Positions 19,171 through 30,405 of a DNA stretch of 64,000 nucleotides are shown in pieces. Origin of the DNA: Paramicrobacterium humi. Lineage in GTDB: Bacteria > Actinomycetota > Actinomycetes > Actinomycetales > Microbacteriaceae. The translations under genes were made by a program, and so were the position numbers. The stretch's first letter is position 1. Every line of letters starts with the position of its first letter. The stretch covers positions 2,976,001 to 3,040,000 of the forward strand of contig NZ_FNRY01000001.1 of the NCBI RefSeq assembly GCF_900105715.1, read 5' to 3'. A model generated the notes under the pieces. That model was not told the DNA's origin. It was given only the letters and a program-made list of their open reading frames with translations, and did not search any database.

Positions 19171-20019
19171 CTACGCCTCCGGGTCGACCGGAACGTTGAA
19201 CGGCGCCGCGGTGGGTCGCTTGGCCGTGATGAAGTCGCCGGAGGACTGGTGCCGGATGCGGCGCAGCACCCACGGCACGAGGTACTCCCGCGCCCAGTGC
19301 AGGTCCTCCGTGCGCGCCTGCCGCCAGCTCACCTCGGGCAGCGGCTCCGGCTTCATCGGCTCGAGGTCGTTCGGCACGTTGAGCGCCGCGAGAACCATGC
19401 GCGCGACCTCATGGTGGCCGAGCGCGTTGAGGTGCAGCCGGTCTGGTGCGAACATCCGCGCGTCCTGGATGGGCTTGAGCGCCCACTGGTCGGCGACGAT
19501 GCAGTCGTAGGCGTCGGCGATAGCACGGATGTTCTCGTTGTAGATCGCGACCTTGCCGCGGATGCCGCGGAACACGGGGGAGAAGCCGACGTCGACGCCC
19601 GTGAACACGACGATCGTCGCCCGGTCGGCGCTGAGTCGGCGAATCGCGTCGTCGAACTGGGCAGAGATCGCGTCGGGGTCCGAGCCCGGCCTGATGACGT
19701 CGTTGCCGCCCGCGGAGATCGTGATGAGATCGGGGTGCAGGTCGAGCGCCGGCTCGATCTGCTCGTCGACGATCTGCCGAATGAGCTTTCCACGCACGGC
19801 GAGGTTGGCGTAGGCGAAGTCGTTCGAACCACGGCTGAGCACTTCGGCGACCCGGTCCGCCCAGCCCCGGTGTCCACCGGGGAGCGTGGGCTCTGGATCG
19901 CCGATGCCCTCCGTGAACGAGTCGCCGAGCGCGACATACCGGGACCACGGGTGCCGCTGGGCGGCGTCTTCGGGTTCGGCATCCGCATGCTGATCCGTCT
20001 GTATCGACACGAAAACCAC
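19171..20019 (-). CDS. SGNH/GDSL-type hydrolase
   Basis: A 282-residue SGNH hydrolase. Block I is VALGDSFTEGIGDP (catalytic Ser, about residues 30-43), block II carries the Gly in NLAVRG (about 71-76), block III is SAGGNDVI (about 101-108) and block V is DRLHLNALGHHEVA (Asp-x-x-His, about 190-203). There is no signal peptide, so it appears cytoplasmic; the substrate (ester or thioester lipid) is unknown. It is convergent with the methyltransferase, stop codons one base apart. Confidence 0.87.
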   Translation of the reverse strand: MVFVSIQTDQHADAEPEDAAQRHPWSRYVALGDSFTEGIGDPEPTLPGGHRGWADRVAEVLSRGSNDFAYANLAVRGKLIRQIVDEQIEPALDLHPDLITISAGGNDVIRPGSDPDAISAQFDDAIRRLSADRATIVVFTGVDVGFSPVFRGIRGKVAIYNENIRAIADAYDCIVADQWALKPIQDARMFAPDRLHLNALGHHEVARMVLAALNVPNDLEPMKPEPLPEVSWRQARTEDLHWAREYLVPWVLRRIRHQSSGDFITAKRPTAAPFNVPVDPEA

Positions 20020-20092
20020 CTTTCGTCGGGGGACGACGCTGCCCTCACGCTACCGCGTTCCTGTCAGCGCCGTCGGGTACAGTACCAAGGTC

Positions 20093-21913
20093 GTGAGTAG
20101 TCCTGAATTGTCGCCGATCCCCGGCCCCCGCATCGGCACGTCAGCCGCAGAGCACCTCTCGCCGACGTTTCCCGAGCGCGCCGCGTGGGGAACGGTCGGG
20201 AAGCTGCGCGCCTGGCAGCAGGAGGCCATCGACCTGTACTTCCAGAGCGAACCGCGCGATTTTCTCGCCGCCGCGACCCCCGGAGCCGGGAAGACGACGT
20301 TCGCGCTGCGGCTCGCCGCCGAGCTGCTCGCCCGGCGCACCGTCGACCGCGTCACTGTCGTCGCCCCGACGGAGCACTTGAAGAAGCAGTGGGCGGATGC
20401 CGCCAGCCGGGCGGGCATCCGGCTCGATCCAGGATTCGCCAACCGCCAGGGCCGTTACGCGAGCCACTACCACGGCGTCGCCGTGACCTACGCACAGGTC
20501 GCCGTGCGCGCCTCGCTGCACCGCGACATCACCCTGTCGGCGCGCACCCTCGTCATCCTCGATGAGGTGCACCACGGCGGCGACGCCTTGAGCTGGGGCG
20601 ACGCGATCCGCGAGGCCTTCGAGGGCGCCACGCGCCGGCTCTCGCTGACGGGAACGCCGTTCCGCTCCGACACGGCGCCGATCCCGTTCGTCAGCTATCT
20701 TCCCGACAAGCACGGCATCCGCACGTCGCAGACGGACTACAACTACGGCTACGGTCGAGCTCTCGCTGACGGCGTCGTCCGGCCCGTCATGTTCATGGTG
20801 TATGCGGGCCACATGCGCTGGCGCACGAAGACCGGCGACGAGATGGAGGCGAAGCTCGGCGAGGACAACACCAAGGACATCACTTCGCAAGCGTGGCGCA
20901 CGGCCCTCGACCCGGAGGGGGAGTGGATTCCGCAAGTGCTCTCCTCCGCCGACCGGCGGCTCAGCGAGGTGCGCCAGGCCATCCCCGATGCAGGCGGCCT
21001 CGTCATCGCCACGGACCACTTCGCCGCCCGCGCGTACGCGCAGATCCTCCACCAGATCACGGGGGAGGAGCCCACCGTCGTGCTCTCCGACGAGAAGGAG
21101 GCGAGCGATCGCATCGAGCAGTTCTCGAAGGCAGACAGCCGCTGGCTCGTGGCCGTGCGCATGGTCTCCGAGGGCGTCGACGTGCCGCGGCTCTCGGTCG
21201 GCGTGTACGCGACGAGCTCGTCGACGCCGCTGTTCTTCGCGCAGGCCATCGGACGCTTCGTGCGGTCCCGCCGCCGCGGCGAGACAGCATCCGTGTTCCT
21301 GCCGAACGTGCCACAGCTCATGGCCCTCGCGAGCCAGATGGAGCTCGAACGCGACCACGCCCTGGACAAGAAGGACACGGGCGCGTCGGAGGGGGACCTG
21401 TGGAACCCCGAAGACGCGATGGTCGCGGACGCGAACCGACCCGACAAGGCCTCCGACGCGCTCATGAACGAGTTCAGCTATCAGGCGATCTCGTCCGATG
21501 CCCAGTTCGACAGGGTCGTGTACGACGGCGCAGAGTTCGGGTCGTACGCGCAGCCCGAGACGGAAGAGGAGCTCGACTTCATCGGGCTGCCGGGACTGCT
21601 TGAGCCGGAGCAGGTGCACGAACTGCTCACCCAGCGGCACCGCCGGCAGGCACGCCGCATCGAGGCGAGGCAGAAGACGCTGCCGCCCGAGCAGCAGGAG
21701 GACAACGTCCCCCTGTACCGCACGCTCAAGGAACAGCGGAGCCTGCTCAACAGCCTCGTCGGGCTCTACGCCAAGAACATGAACCAGCCGCACGGGCTCG
21801 TGCACGCCGAGCTGCGGCGCGTCTGCGGTGGGCCCGCAGTGCCGCAAGCGAGCGTCACGCAGCTGCAGGCGCGCATCGCGTTCCTGCGGAAGAAGCTCGG
21901 CAGCGGGCGCTGA
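20093..21913 (+). CDS. DEAD/DEAH box helicase (superfamily 2)
   Basis: A 606-residue SF2 helicase. Motif I is TPGAGKTTFALR (about residues 62-73), motif II is DEVHH (about 156-160), motif III is LTGTPFRSD (about 184-192). Helicase-C motifs V and VI appear as VSEGVDVPRLSVGVY and QAIGRFVRSRRRG (about 358-397). The C-terminus (about 470-606) is a helical tail of unknown function. The layout is like the UvrB/RAD25-type resolvase-like helicases common in actinobacteria. The GTG start lies nine bases after TACAGT, so it is probably leaderless. Confidence 0.85.
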   Translation: MSSPELSPIPGPRIGTSAAEHLSPTFPERAAWGTVGKLRAWQQEAIDLYFQSEPRDFLAAATPGAGKTTFALRLAAELLARRTVDRVTVVAPTEHLKKQWADAASRAGIRLDPGFANRQGRYASHYHGVAVTYAQVAVRASLHRDITLSARTLVILDEVHHGGDALSWGDAIREAFEGATRRLSLTGTPFRSDTAPIPFVSYLPDKHGIRTSQTDYNYGYGRALADGVVRPVMFMVYAGHMRWRTKTGDEMEAKLGEDNTKDITSQAWRTALDPEGEWIPQVLSSADRRLSEVRQAIPDAGGLVIATDHFAARAYAQILHQITGEEPTVVLSDEKEASDRIEQFSKADSRWLVAVRMVSEGVDVPRLSVGVYATSSSTPLFFAQAIGRFVRSRRRGETASVFLPNVPQLMALASQMELERDHALDKKDTGASEGDLWNPEDAMVADANRPDKASDALMNEFSYQAISSDAQFDRVVYDGAEFGSYAQPETEEELDFIGLPGLLEPEQVHELLTQRHRRQARRIEARQKTLPPEQQEDNVPLYRTLKEQRSLLNSLVGLYAKNMNQPHGLVHAELRRVCGGPAVPQASVTQLQARIAFLRKKLGSGR

Positions 21914-21963
21914 GACAGCGTCACCGCCGCGCCACGAGCGAGCTGCACGGCGAAACTGCGCGG

Positions 21964-22011
21964 GCAGAAATGCGAAGAGCGGACCTGAGGGTCCGCTCTT
22001 CATTACGTTCG
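21964..22011 (+). repeat. Hairpin-bearing direct repeat, copy A
   Basis: This stretch is closely repeated at 22947-22996 in the same orientation: GAAATGCGAAGAGC before the loop and GCTCTTCATYACGT after it are shared. The two copies flank the DUF6226-like gene. Each holds a terminator hairpin, but their stems have co-varied (an extra C-G pair in copy B), so they are diverged duplicates and not a recent copy. Confidence 0.6.
21974..22001. terminator. Terminator after the helicase gene
   Basis: A perfect 12-bp stem, GAAGAGCGGACC (21974-21985) with its complement (21990-22001), closes on TGAG. It lies 60 bases after the helicase stop and before the convergent DUF6226-like gene. The remaining bases between 21914 and 22144 show no further gene. 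Confidence 0.75.
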
Positions 22012-22144
22012 TAGCGGGTTGAGCTGCGCGGAACGAGAAGCGCTCGAAGCGCGCCAAGCGTCATTCCCTCACGTGACACATTCGAGACGAGAACCGCCCT
22101 GAACAGGCACGCGGGAGCCACGCCTCACGAGACATCGTGCGAGA

Positions 22145-22867
22145 TCAGCGTCGTGTCGACCAGGGCAGCCAGTTGCCGCCGGGACTGGTCGCCGTCACCG
22201 CATCGAGCTTCGCGCGGGCGCTCGCCAGCATCCGGGCAGGCACGTCTTCCGCCCGCGATTGGCCGCTTCTCTCCGACTCTCCGTCGAGGGCGCGCAGCCG
22301 GTAGGAGACCGTCTGGCCCATGCCCTTCACGAATCCGTGGCCGCTGTCGTAGGTCCATTTCGCGCGGCGAGGTTCGCTCACTTCTTCAGTAAGGCCGCCG
22401 CCGGCAATCGCGAATGTCTCCCATTCGAGCTCGTCTGCGACGGTGTCCCATCGCTCGTCACAGGCGTTGCAACCGCACGAGGGATAGACCGCGCTGAAGA
22501 GCACACCGGCAAACACGCGCACTCCGGGAAAGTCGGTCAGCACGATCACCACTGGTGCGCACGCGTCATCGCACGGCGTCAAGCGCACGGCTCGCACGGT
22601 CTCATCGGCCGCCGGAGGGTGGAGCAGATCAAGAGTGACGTGGTGTCCTTCTTCAACTCCGACGTCATACGTGGACGCGAGATGGTCGATGAGCGCTGTC
22701 GCCACCGTGTGCAGCGGAGCGAATCGCTCCGGGTGGCTCACGACGGAGTAGCTGTCCTCTGGCGGAGTTCCACCTCGGTCCGCCCAATGATTGCCGTGCT
22801 CGATGACAGCTCCGGAATCGTCTCGGAACACCATCGGTTCGACGTACGGCCGCGCATACTCCGTCAT
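22145..22867 (-). CDS. Conserved protein, DUF6226-like
   Basis: A 240-residue cytoplasmic protein without membrane segments. It is cysteine-containing (CDDACAP and YPSCGCNACDERW, about residues 110-155), with the second group resembling a metal or structural site. HGNHWADRGGTPPEDSYSVVSHPERFAPLH near the N-terminus resembles actinobacterial DUF6226 proteins of unknown function; this family link is from memory. The ATG at 22867 is chosen because the 20 upstream residues look like non-coding sequence. The gene seems less GC-rich than its neighbours and is bracketed by two duplicated hairpins and a tRNA gene, possibly a small insertion. Confidence 0.7.
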   Translation of the reverse strand: MTEYARPYVEPMVFRDDSGAVIEHGNHWADRGGTPPEDSYSVVSHPERFAPLHTVATALIDHLASTYDVGVEEGHHVTLDLLHPPAADETVRAVRLTPCDDACAPVVIVLTDFPGVRVFAGVLFSAVYPSCGCNACDERWDTVADELEWETFAIAGGGLTEEVSEPRRAKWTYDSGHGFVKGMGQTVSYRLRALDGESERSGQSRAEDVPARMLASARAKLDAVTATSPGGNWLPWSTRR

Positions 22868-22946
22868 GGAGCCATTCTTGACATGAATGCGCCAACCCAC
22901 AAACGCGCTTTGGCCAAGAAGCCGCATAAGCCGAGCGCCTACGCAG

Positions 22947-22996
22947 GCGGAAATGCGAAGAGCCGGACCCGAAGGTCCGGCTCTTCATCACGTGCG
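22947..22996 (+). repeat. Hairpin-bearing direct repeat, copy B
   Basis: The partner of 21964-22011, in the same orientation and on the other side of the DUF6226-like gene. Its last four bases overlap the 3' end of the tRNA-Leu gene. The hairpin within it is the tRNA terminator. Confidence 0.6.
22957..22986 (-). terminator. Terminator of the tRNA-Leu gene
   Basis: A perfect 13-bp stem, GAAGAGCCGGACC (22957-22969) with 22974-22986, lies just 3' of the tRNA. Read on the - strand the loop is CTTCGG, a UUCG-type tetraloop of high stability. Confidence 0.8.
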
Positions 22997-23078
22997 CGAG
23001 GGGGGACTTGAACCCCCACGCCCTAATACGGGCACTAGCACCTCAAGCTAGCGCGTCTACCAATTCCGCCACCCGCGC
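22993..23078 (-). tRNA. tRNA-Leu (anticodon GAG)
   Basis: Read on the - strand the 86 bases fold as a class II tRNA. The acceptor stem pairs GCGCGGG with CTCGCGC, followed by discriminator A. The D-arm is GGCGGAATTGGTAGACGC. The anticodon stem is CTAGC/GCTAG around TTGAGGT, so the anticodon is GAG (reads CTC/CTT). A long variable arm (TGCCCGTATTAGGGCG) and a GGGGG-TTCAAGT-CCCCC T-arm follow. CCA is not encoded. A hairpin terminator follows immediately. Confidence 0.96.
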
Positions 23079-23189
23079 GTGATGTTCCGGAACCGGATTT
23101 CTCCGGCGCCGAGGTAAGACTCTAGCACGGTTTTCGATCGCGTTTTGCCACTCGCGTGCACCCGGAACCTCAGGCGATAGCGTGGACGC

Positions 23190-24524
23190 ATGCCTACACA
23201 TGACGATGCCGCGGCCAGCGGCGGCGAGCGCCGGTCGGAACTCGACGAGACGGCTCTTGTCACCCGCGATCTGATCCGCTTCGACACCACGAACTACGGC
23301 GACGGGAAGTCGAAGGGCGAGACCGAAGCCGCGGAGTACGTCGAGGCGCGACTGGCCGGCATGGGTCTCGCCCCGCAGCTGTTCGACTCCGAGCCGCGTC
23401 GCACTTCCGTCGTCGCCCGCGTCGAGGGGCGCGACTCCAGCAAGCGGGCGCTTGTGGTGCACGGTCACCTCGATGTCGTGCCCGCCGACCCGGAGAATTG
23501 GAGCGTCGACCCGTTCGAGGGCGTCGTGAAGGACGGCATGCTGTGGGGCCGCGGCGCTGTGGATATGAAGGACATGGATGCCATGATCCTGACGAGCCTC
23601 GAGGACATCCTCGCCGACGGGCAACCCGAGCGCGACCTCGTCGTCGCGTTCTTCGCCGACGAGGAGAACGGCGGGATCTACGGCTCCCACTACCTCGTCG
23701 ACAACCACCCGGAGCTGTTCGCGGGCGCAACGGAAGCGATCAGCGAGGTGGGCGGCTACTCGATCGATGTCGACGGCACGCGTGCGTACCTGCTGCAGAC
23801 GGGTGAGAAGTGCCTCGTCTGGCTGAAGCTCATCGCACGGGGAACCGCCTCGCACGGATCGCGGGTCATGCACGACAACGCCATCACCAAGCTCGCGGAG
23901 GCCGTCGCGAAGGTCGGCCGCACCGAATGGCCGGTCCGACTGACCGACACGACGGAACAGCTGACCGGTCGCATCGCCGAGATCCTCGGCGCGGATGTGC
24001 GAGAGGTCGCCCCGCAAGAGCTCATCCTCGCGACGGGAACCGCCGCGGGATTCCTGCAGGCGTCGCTGCGCACGACGACGAACCCCACGATGCTCGACGC
24101 GGGCTACAAGCACAACGTCATTCCCGACACGGCGGAAGCACGCATCGACATCCGTGCCATGCCGGGCGAGGAAGACGAGATCATCGCAGCGATAACCGAG
24201 CTAGTCGGCCCCGACATCGACGTACAGATCAGCCATCGCGACGTCGGTCTCGAGAACCCGTTCGCGGGCGAGCTCATCGACGCCGTCACCGCTTCGCTTG
24301 GCCGTCATGATCCGGGCGCTCCCGTGCTGCCCTATCTGATGCCGGCGGGAACCGACAACAAGGCGCTCTCGAAACTCGGCATCACCGGCTACGGCTTCGC
24401 GCCGCTCCGCCTGCCGGCCGACATGGACTTTCCCGGAATGTTCCACGGTGTTGACGAGCGCGTGCCACTCGACGCATTAGTCTTTGGCAGGCAGGTTCTC
24501 ACCGACCTGCTGCGACGCTACTGA
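23190..24524 (+). CDS. M20/M25/M40 family metallopeptidase (zinc amidohydrolase)
   Basis: A 444-residue two-domain M20 hydrolase. The zinc-binding HGHLDVVP (about residues 91-98) is followed by the bridging Asp in [13 protein letters not shown] (about 120-132), and the catalytic Glu pair in FFADEENGG (about 153-161). The dimerisation domain occupies about residues 200-330. It is probably a peptidase or acyl-amino-acid hydrolase; the true substrate is unknown. TAGCGT ends six bases before the ATG (leaderless layout). It is followed 28 bases later by uppP. Confidence 0.85.
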   Translation: MPTHDDAAASGGERRSELDETALVTRDLIRFDTTNYGDGKSKGETEAAEYVEARLAGMGLAPQLFDSEPRRTSVVARVEGRDSSKRALVVHGHLDVVPADPENWSVDPFEGVVKDGMLWGRGAVDMKDMDAMILTSLEDILADGQPERDLVVAFFADEENGGIYGSHYLVDNHPELFAGATEAISEVGGYSIDVDGTRAYLLQTGEKCLVWLKLIARGTASHGSRVMHDNAITKLAEAVAKVGRTEWPVRLTDTTEQLTGRIAEILGADVREVAPQELILATGTAAGFLQASLRTTTNPTMLDAGYKHNVIPDTAEARIDIRAMPGEEDEIIAAITELVGPDIDVQISHRDVGLENPFAGELIDAVTASLGRHDPGAPVLPYLMPAGTDNKALSKLGITGYGFAPLRLPADMDFPGMFHGVDERVPLDALVFGRQVLTDLLRRY

Positions 24525-24552
24525 CACTCAACCCTCAGGCGGACTTCTCCAC

Positions 24553-25407
24553 GTGGACCTCATCAACGCGATCATCCTCGGCATCGTCCAGGGACTGACC
24601 GAATTCCTTCCCGTCTCCTCCAGCGCTCATCTGCGCATCGTCGGAGAGTTCCTCGGCACCGGCGCCGACCCTGGCGCCCGCTTCACGGCGATCACGCAGA
24701 TCGGCACGGAGGCAGCCGTCGTGATCTTCTTCTGGAAGGACATCGTCCGCATCATCGGCGCCTGGTTCAAAGCGCTCGGCGGGAAGATCCCACGCAATGA
24801 CCCTGATGCGAGGATGGGCTGGCTGATCATCATCGGCAGCGTCCCGATCGTCGTGCTCGGCCTTCTGTTCCAAGACGCGATCGAGACGACGCTTCGGTCC
24901 CTCTGGTTCACCGCAACCACGCTCATCGTGTTCGGCATCCTGCTCGGGATCGCCGACTGGGTCGGGGCGAAACGACGAAAGCTCGACGACCTGACCTACG
25001 GGCACGGCGTCATCTACGGTTTCGCGCAGGCGATGGCCCTCATCCCCGGCGTGTCCCGCTCGGGCGGCACCATCACGGCGGGCCTGTTCCTCGGCTACTC
25101 CCGGGAAGCTGCGGCGCGTTACGCGTTCCTGCTCGCGATCCCTGCGGTGCTCGGCAGCGGCTTCTACCAGGTGGCGAAGTCCATCGCGTCGCCGTGCGAG
25201 CCGGGCATGACCGGCTGCACTCCGGACATCTTCGGCCCGCTCGAGACCCTCGTCGCGACAGTCGTCGCCTTCGTCATCGCGATCGTCGTCATCGCGTTCT
25301 TCATGAAGTGGATCTCGAAGCACAGCTTCCTGCCGTTCGTGATCTACCGCATTCTGCTCGGCGGTGCGCTCATCGTGCTCCTGCTCACCGGCGTCATGAC
25401 GGCGTAG
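24553..25407 (+). CDS. uppP: Undecaprenyl-diphosphatase UppP (BacA)
   Basis: An integral membrane phosphatase of 284 residues that recycles undecaprenyl diphosphate to the monophosphate for peptidoglycan and other wall polymers; it gives intrinsic bacitracin resistance. The catalytic motifs are [14 protein letters not shown] (about residues 16-29) and [14 protein letters not shown] (about 168-181). About eight hydrophobic segments follow. The GTG at 24553 has AGGCGGA nine bases upstream; earlier in-frame codons precede this site in the M20 gene and are not part of UppP. Confidence 0.93.
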   Translation: MDLINAIILGIVQGLTEFLPVSSSAHLRIVGEFLGTGADPGARFTAITQIGTEAAVVIFFWKDIVRIIGAWFKALGGKIPRNDPDARMGWLIIIGSVPIVVLGLLFQDAIETTLRSLWFTATTLIVFGILLGIADWVGAKRRKLDDLTYGHGVIYGFAQAMALIPGVSRSGGTITAGLFLGYSREAAARYAFLLAIPAVLGSGFYQVAKSIASPCEPGMTGCTPDIFGPLETLVATVVAFVIAIVVIAFFMKWISKHSFLPFVIYRILLGGALIVLLLTGVMTA

Positions 25408-25428
25408 CCGCGGCGATAGGCTGAGAGC

Positions 25429-26676
25429 ATGCAGTCGTGGTCGCGTCCCGTCATTCCCTCCGTCCCCGGCGAATCGTCACCACCCTGCCTGTTCGACACG
25501 GCTACGCAGTCGCTCGTGGAGGCGCGTCCGGGCGACGTCGCCCGCATCTACGTGTGCGGCATCACTCCGTACGATGCGACGCACATGGGCCACGCCGCCA
25601 CGTATGTCGCGTATGACACGCTGCAGCGGGTGTGGCTCGACGCGGGCTATGACGTGCACTATGCACAGAACATCACCGACATCGACGACCCTCTGCTGGA
25701 GCGCGCGGCCGTGACGGGGGAGAACTGGCGCGAGCTCGCCGACTCCCAGATCGAGCTGTTCCGCGCGGACATGGAGAGCCTCGCGGTCATTCCGCCGGTT
25801 GACTACGTCGCCGTCACGGAGGTGATCGAGCCCATCGGGCGCGCGGTCAAGCGGATGCTGGAGAACGGCACTGCCTATACGGTGCCGACTCCCGAGAGCT
25901 CCGAGGGCGAAGACGTCTACTTCGACATCGCCGCGGCAGAGCGGCTGTCGCCGTGGACGCTCGGTGAGGAGAGCGGCCTCGACCGCGCTGTCATGGCGGA
26001 GCTCTTCGCCGAGCGCGGCGGAGACCCCGATCGTGACGGCAAGCGTGACAGTCTCGACCCGCTCGTCTGGCGAGCCGCCCGTGAGGGCGAACCGCGCTGG
26101 GAGTCCGCCGTGGGTGCCGGACGCCCAGGCTGGCACATCGAGTGCTCCGTCATCGCCCTGATGGAGCTCGGCAGCGACTTCACGGTGCAGGGCGGAGGCA
26201 GCGACCTCGTCTTCCCGCACCACGAGTTCAGCGCTGCGCACGCGGCGGCCCTGTCCGGCAAGCCGCTCGCTCGCGTCTACAACCACACGGGTATGGTCGC
26301 CTACCAGGGCGAGAAGATGTCGAAGTCGCTCGGGAATCTCGTGCGCGTGTCGCAACTGCGTGAAGAGGGCGTCGATCCTCGCGTGATCCGCCTTGCAATC
26401 CTCGCGCACCACTACCGCAGCGACTGGGAGTGGTTCGACAGCGTCCTCGACGCGTCCGTCGAGCGCCTGCAACGGTGGCAGGACGCGTTCGGAGCCTCGT
26501 CAACAGCGGGGCAGGACTCAGCGTCCGATGTCGTCGACGCTGTGCGCGCGGCCCTCCGCGGCGACCTCGACACTCCGACGGCGCTCGCGCTCATCGACGG
26601 TGCAGCGGAAGCGGGCGTGGACCACCCCGCGCTTATCGCAGACGCCGTCGAGGCGCTTCTCGGCGTGCGGCTGTAA
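25429..26676 (+). CDS. mshC: Mycothiol ligase MshC (Cys:GlcN-Ins ligase)
   Basis: A 415-residue relative of class I cysteinyl-tRNA synthetase. It joins cysteine to GlcN-inositol with ATP in mycothiol synthesis, the thiol that replaces glutathione in actinobacteria. Motifs: CGITPYDATHMGHAATYVA (the HIGH-like HMGH, about residues 39-57), YAQNITDIDDPLL, PGWHIECSVIA (zinc-binding region), and KMSKSLGNLV (about 297-306). There is no anticodon-binding domain, which separates it from CysS. TAGGCT ends six bases before the ATG. The convergent PAC2 gene next to it is a common actinobacterial neighbour. Confidence 0.95.
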   Translation: MQSWSRPVIPSVPGESSPPCLFDTATQSLVEARPGDVARIYVCGITPYDATHMGHAATYVAYDTLQRVWLDAGYDVHYAQNITDIDDPLLERAAVTGENWRELADSQIELFRADMESLAVIPPVDYVAVTEVIEPIGRAVKRMLENGTAYTVPTPESSEGEDVYFDIAAAERLSPWTLGEESGLDRAVMAELFAERGGDPDRDGKRDSLDPLVWRAAREGEPRWESAVGAGRPGWHIECSVIALMELGSDFTVQGGGSDLVFPHHEFSAAHAAALSGKPLARVYNHTGMVAYQGEKMSKSLGNLVRVSQLREEGVDPRVIRLAILAHHYRSDWEWFDSVLDASVERLQRWQDAFGASSTAGQDSASDVVDAVRAALRGDLDTPTALALIDGAAEAGVDHPALIADAVEALLGVRL

Positions 26677-26677
26677 C

Positions 26678-27640
26678 TCAGCTCGGGTCGGGTCCGCGCT
26701 TCGGGTCGTCGGGGGAGCCGGGACCGGTTCCCGGGCCGCGGTGTCCGTCCGACTTGCGCAGATAGCGCTCGAATTCGCGGGCGATCGCCTCTCCGCTGGC
26801 CTCCGGCGCCTCAACCGTGTCGCGCGCGGCCTCGAGCTGACGGATGTACGCCGCCATCTCCTCGTCCTCGGACGCGAGAGTATCGATGCTCCGCTCCCAT
26901 TCCGCGGCCTGCTCCACCAGCTCACCGCGCGGAATCACGACATCGATGAGCTCCTCGAGCTTGTCGATGAGCGCCAGCATCGCCTTCGGCGAGGGGGAGT
27001 GCTGCACGTAGTGCGGAACCGACGCCCAGATCGACAGCGTCGGGATGTCGAGCGTGTCAGCAGCGTCGGCGAGCGCGCTGAGCACTCCGACAGGCCCCTC
27101 GTAGGCGCTGCGCTCGATACCGAGCGCCCTTCGCACCTCGGCGTTCTCGCTGCTCGTGAAGATGCTGATCGGCCGGGTGTGCGGCACATCGGCGAGCATG
27201 GCGCCGAGGAAGATTATCGCCGACACGTCGTGCGTGAGAGCAGCGTCGAGCAGCTCCGCCGAGAAGGCCTTCCAGCTGCGGGACGGCTCGGTGCCCACGA
27301 GCAGGTACACGTTGTCGTTGTTGTCTGCGCTGATCGTCAGCTCCGCGTCGCGCGCGATGTCGCCCGCTTCGTACGCTTCGATCGGATGGGCCGGACCGTA
27401 GAGACGCGCGCTCGGCCACGTGAGTCGGCGGCGGCCGTCCGGGTCCGTCGATACGACGGGTCGGTTGAACTGGAAATCAAAGTACAACTCGGGATCCACC
27501 TCGAACAGGGGAACGAGCTCGAGCTGGTCCTTGAGCATGCGCACGGCTCCCGTTGCGGCGTCGCCCGCGTCGTTCCAGCCTTCAAACGCCACCACGAGGA
27601 GCCTGCCGCTCAAGAAGTCCTGTCCGTCAGTCACACGCAC
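26678..27640 (-). CDS. PAC2 family protein (proteasome assembly chaperone-like)
   Basis: A 320-residue PAC2-domain protein. FEGWNDAGDAATGAV (about residues 19-33) near the N-terminus and the FLGAMLADVPHTRP segment (about 143-156) are typical. The family is named for a eukaryotic proteasome chaperone, but the bacterial role is unknown. The C-terminal 30 residues are proline- and glycine-rich and likely disordered. It ends two bases from the mshC stop (convergent). The GTG at 27640 is used; an in-frame GTG six bases later is equally possible. Confidence 0.85.
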   Translation of the reverse strand: MRVTDGQDFLSGRLLVVAFEGWNDAGDAATGAVRMLKDQLELVPLFEVDPELYFDFQFNRPVVSTDPDGRRRLTWPSARLYGPAHPIEAYEAGDIARDAELTISADNNDNVYLLVGTEPSRSWKAFSAELLDAALTHDVSAIIFLGAMLADVPHTRPISIFTSSENAEVRRALGIERSAYEGPVGVLSALADAADTLDIPTLSIWASVPHYVQHSPSPKAMLALIDKLEELIDVVIPRGELVEQAAEWERSIDTLASEDEEMAAYIRQLEAARDTVEAPEASGEAIAREFERYLRKSDGHRGPGTGPGSPDDPKRGPDPS

Positions 27641-27720
27641 CCATGTCTCTCGGTCTGCCGCCTGCCGTCCGGCGGTTCATCCCAGAATAGGCGCATCCGT
27701 TGCCGGTAGCATGGTGCCCC

Positions 27721-29426
<1,706 letters not shown>

Positions 29427-29467
29427 ACTTGATGAGCCCGACGTCTGCGACTTCGAAACGAGGTACC

Positions 29468-30358
29468 GTGCGCACCGCACCCGCCCTGCTTGTATCGGCA
29501 GCACTTGTCACCCTGACGCTGAGCGGATGCAGCAGCGCACCCTCCGATTGCCTGACACCGGGGGATGCGACCGAGCAGGTTTCGGTGAGCGGTGATCTCG
29601 GCAGCACACCCACGGTGTCCTTCCCGACTCCGCTGTACGCGCAGAAGACGCAGGCTCAGGCCGACATCGTCGGCGACGGGGAGCGGCTCGAAGGCGGCGA
29701 ACCGGTCGTCATCGACTGGTCGATCTACGACGGTCGCACCGGAAAGCTCATCGAGGCGAGCCCCTACGATGGCAGCCTCGGTCCCGTCTCGAGCTCGCAG
29801 ATGCTGCCCGGCATGGCGCGCGCGCTCGAGTGCCAGACCGTCGGCTCCCGTGTCGTCGCCGCCGTCGCCGCGGACGACGCGCTCGGACCTGCCGGCGGGC
29901 GCCCCGATCTCGGAGTGAACAAGGACGACACTCTCATCATCGTTCTCGACATCGAACGTGCGTACCTCGCGAAGGCGAACGGCGCCGACGTTCCCGTCGT
30001 CGAGCCGGGCTTCCCCTCGGTCGTCACGGCACCTGACGGAACGCCGGGGCTGACGATCCCGAAGTCCGACGCTCCGACGACCGCGAAGTTCACGACGCTC
30101 AAACGGGGCGACGGCGCGACGGTGACGAAGTCGTCGACCGTCATCGCGCACATGCTGCAGGCGTCGTGGAACTCCCGCACCGTCTCGCAGTCGACGTGGT
30201 CCGACGGCACACCCCGCCAGTTCGCCATGGACTCCGTACCCGACGAGGTCAAGAAGGCTCTCATCGGCTCGACCGTCGGCTCGCAGCTTCTCGTACTCGT
30301 GCCGAGCGACAACGGCGATGCGACGATCTACGTCATCGACGTCCTCGGCGTCGACTAA
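29468..30358 (+). CDS. FKBP-type peptidyl-prolyl isomerase lipoprotein
   Basis: A 296-residue lipoprotein with a signal peptide and lipobox LTLSGC (cleavage before Cys at about residue 20). Two FKBP-like domains follow: GEPVVIDWSIYDGRTGKLIE (about 78-97) with GMARALECQTVGSR, and a second from about residue 205, including HMLQASWNSRTVSQSTW and VKKALIGSTVGSQLLV. It should fold proteins outside the cytoplasmic membrane. The GTG at 29468 places the signal peptide correctly. In many actinobacteria an FKBP gene sits just before pafB at this locus, as here. Confidence 0.88.
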   Translation: MRTAPALLVSAALVTLTLSGCSSAPSDCLTPGDATEQVSVSGDLGSTPTVSFPTPLYAQKTQAQADIVGDGERLEGGEPVVIDWSIYDGRTGKLIEASPYDGSLGPVSSSQMLPGMARALECQTVGSRVVAAVAADDALGPAGGRPDLGVNKDDTLIIVLDIERAYLAKANGADVPVVEPGFPSVVTAPDGTPGLTIPKSDAPTTAKFTTLKRGDGATVTKSSTVIAHMLQASWNSRTVSQSTWSDGTPRQFAMDSVPDEVKKALIGSTVGSQLLVLVPSDNGDATIYVIDVLGVD

Positions 30359-30405
30359 GGGTGTGTCGGATGCCGCAAGGCATCCCGCTCACTAGGATTG
30401 GTCAC

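Noticed and set aside
23001-23006. GGGGGG run at the tRNA as another KOPS-like word
   Set aside because: It is the T-arm of the tRNA-Leu gene and is followed by AC, not AG.
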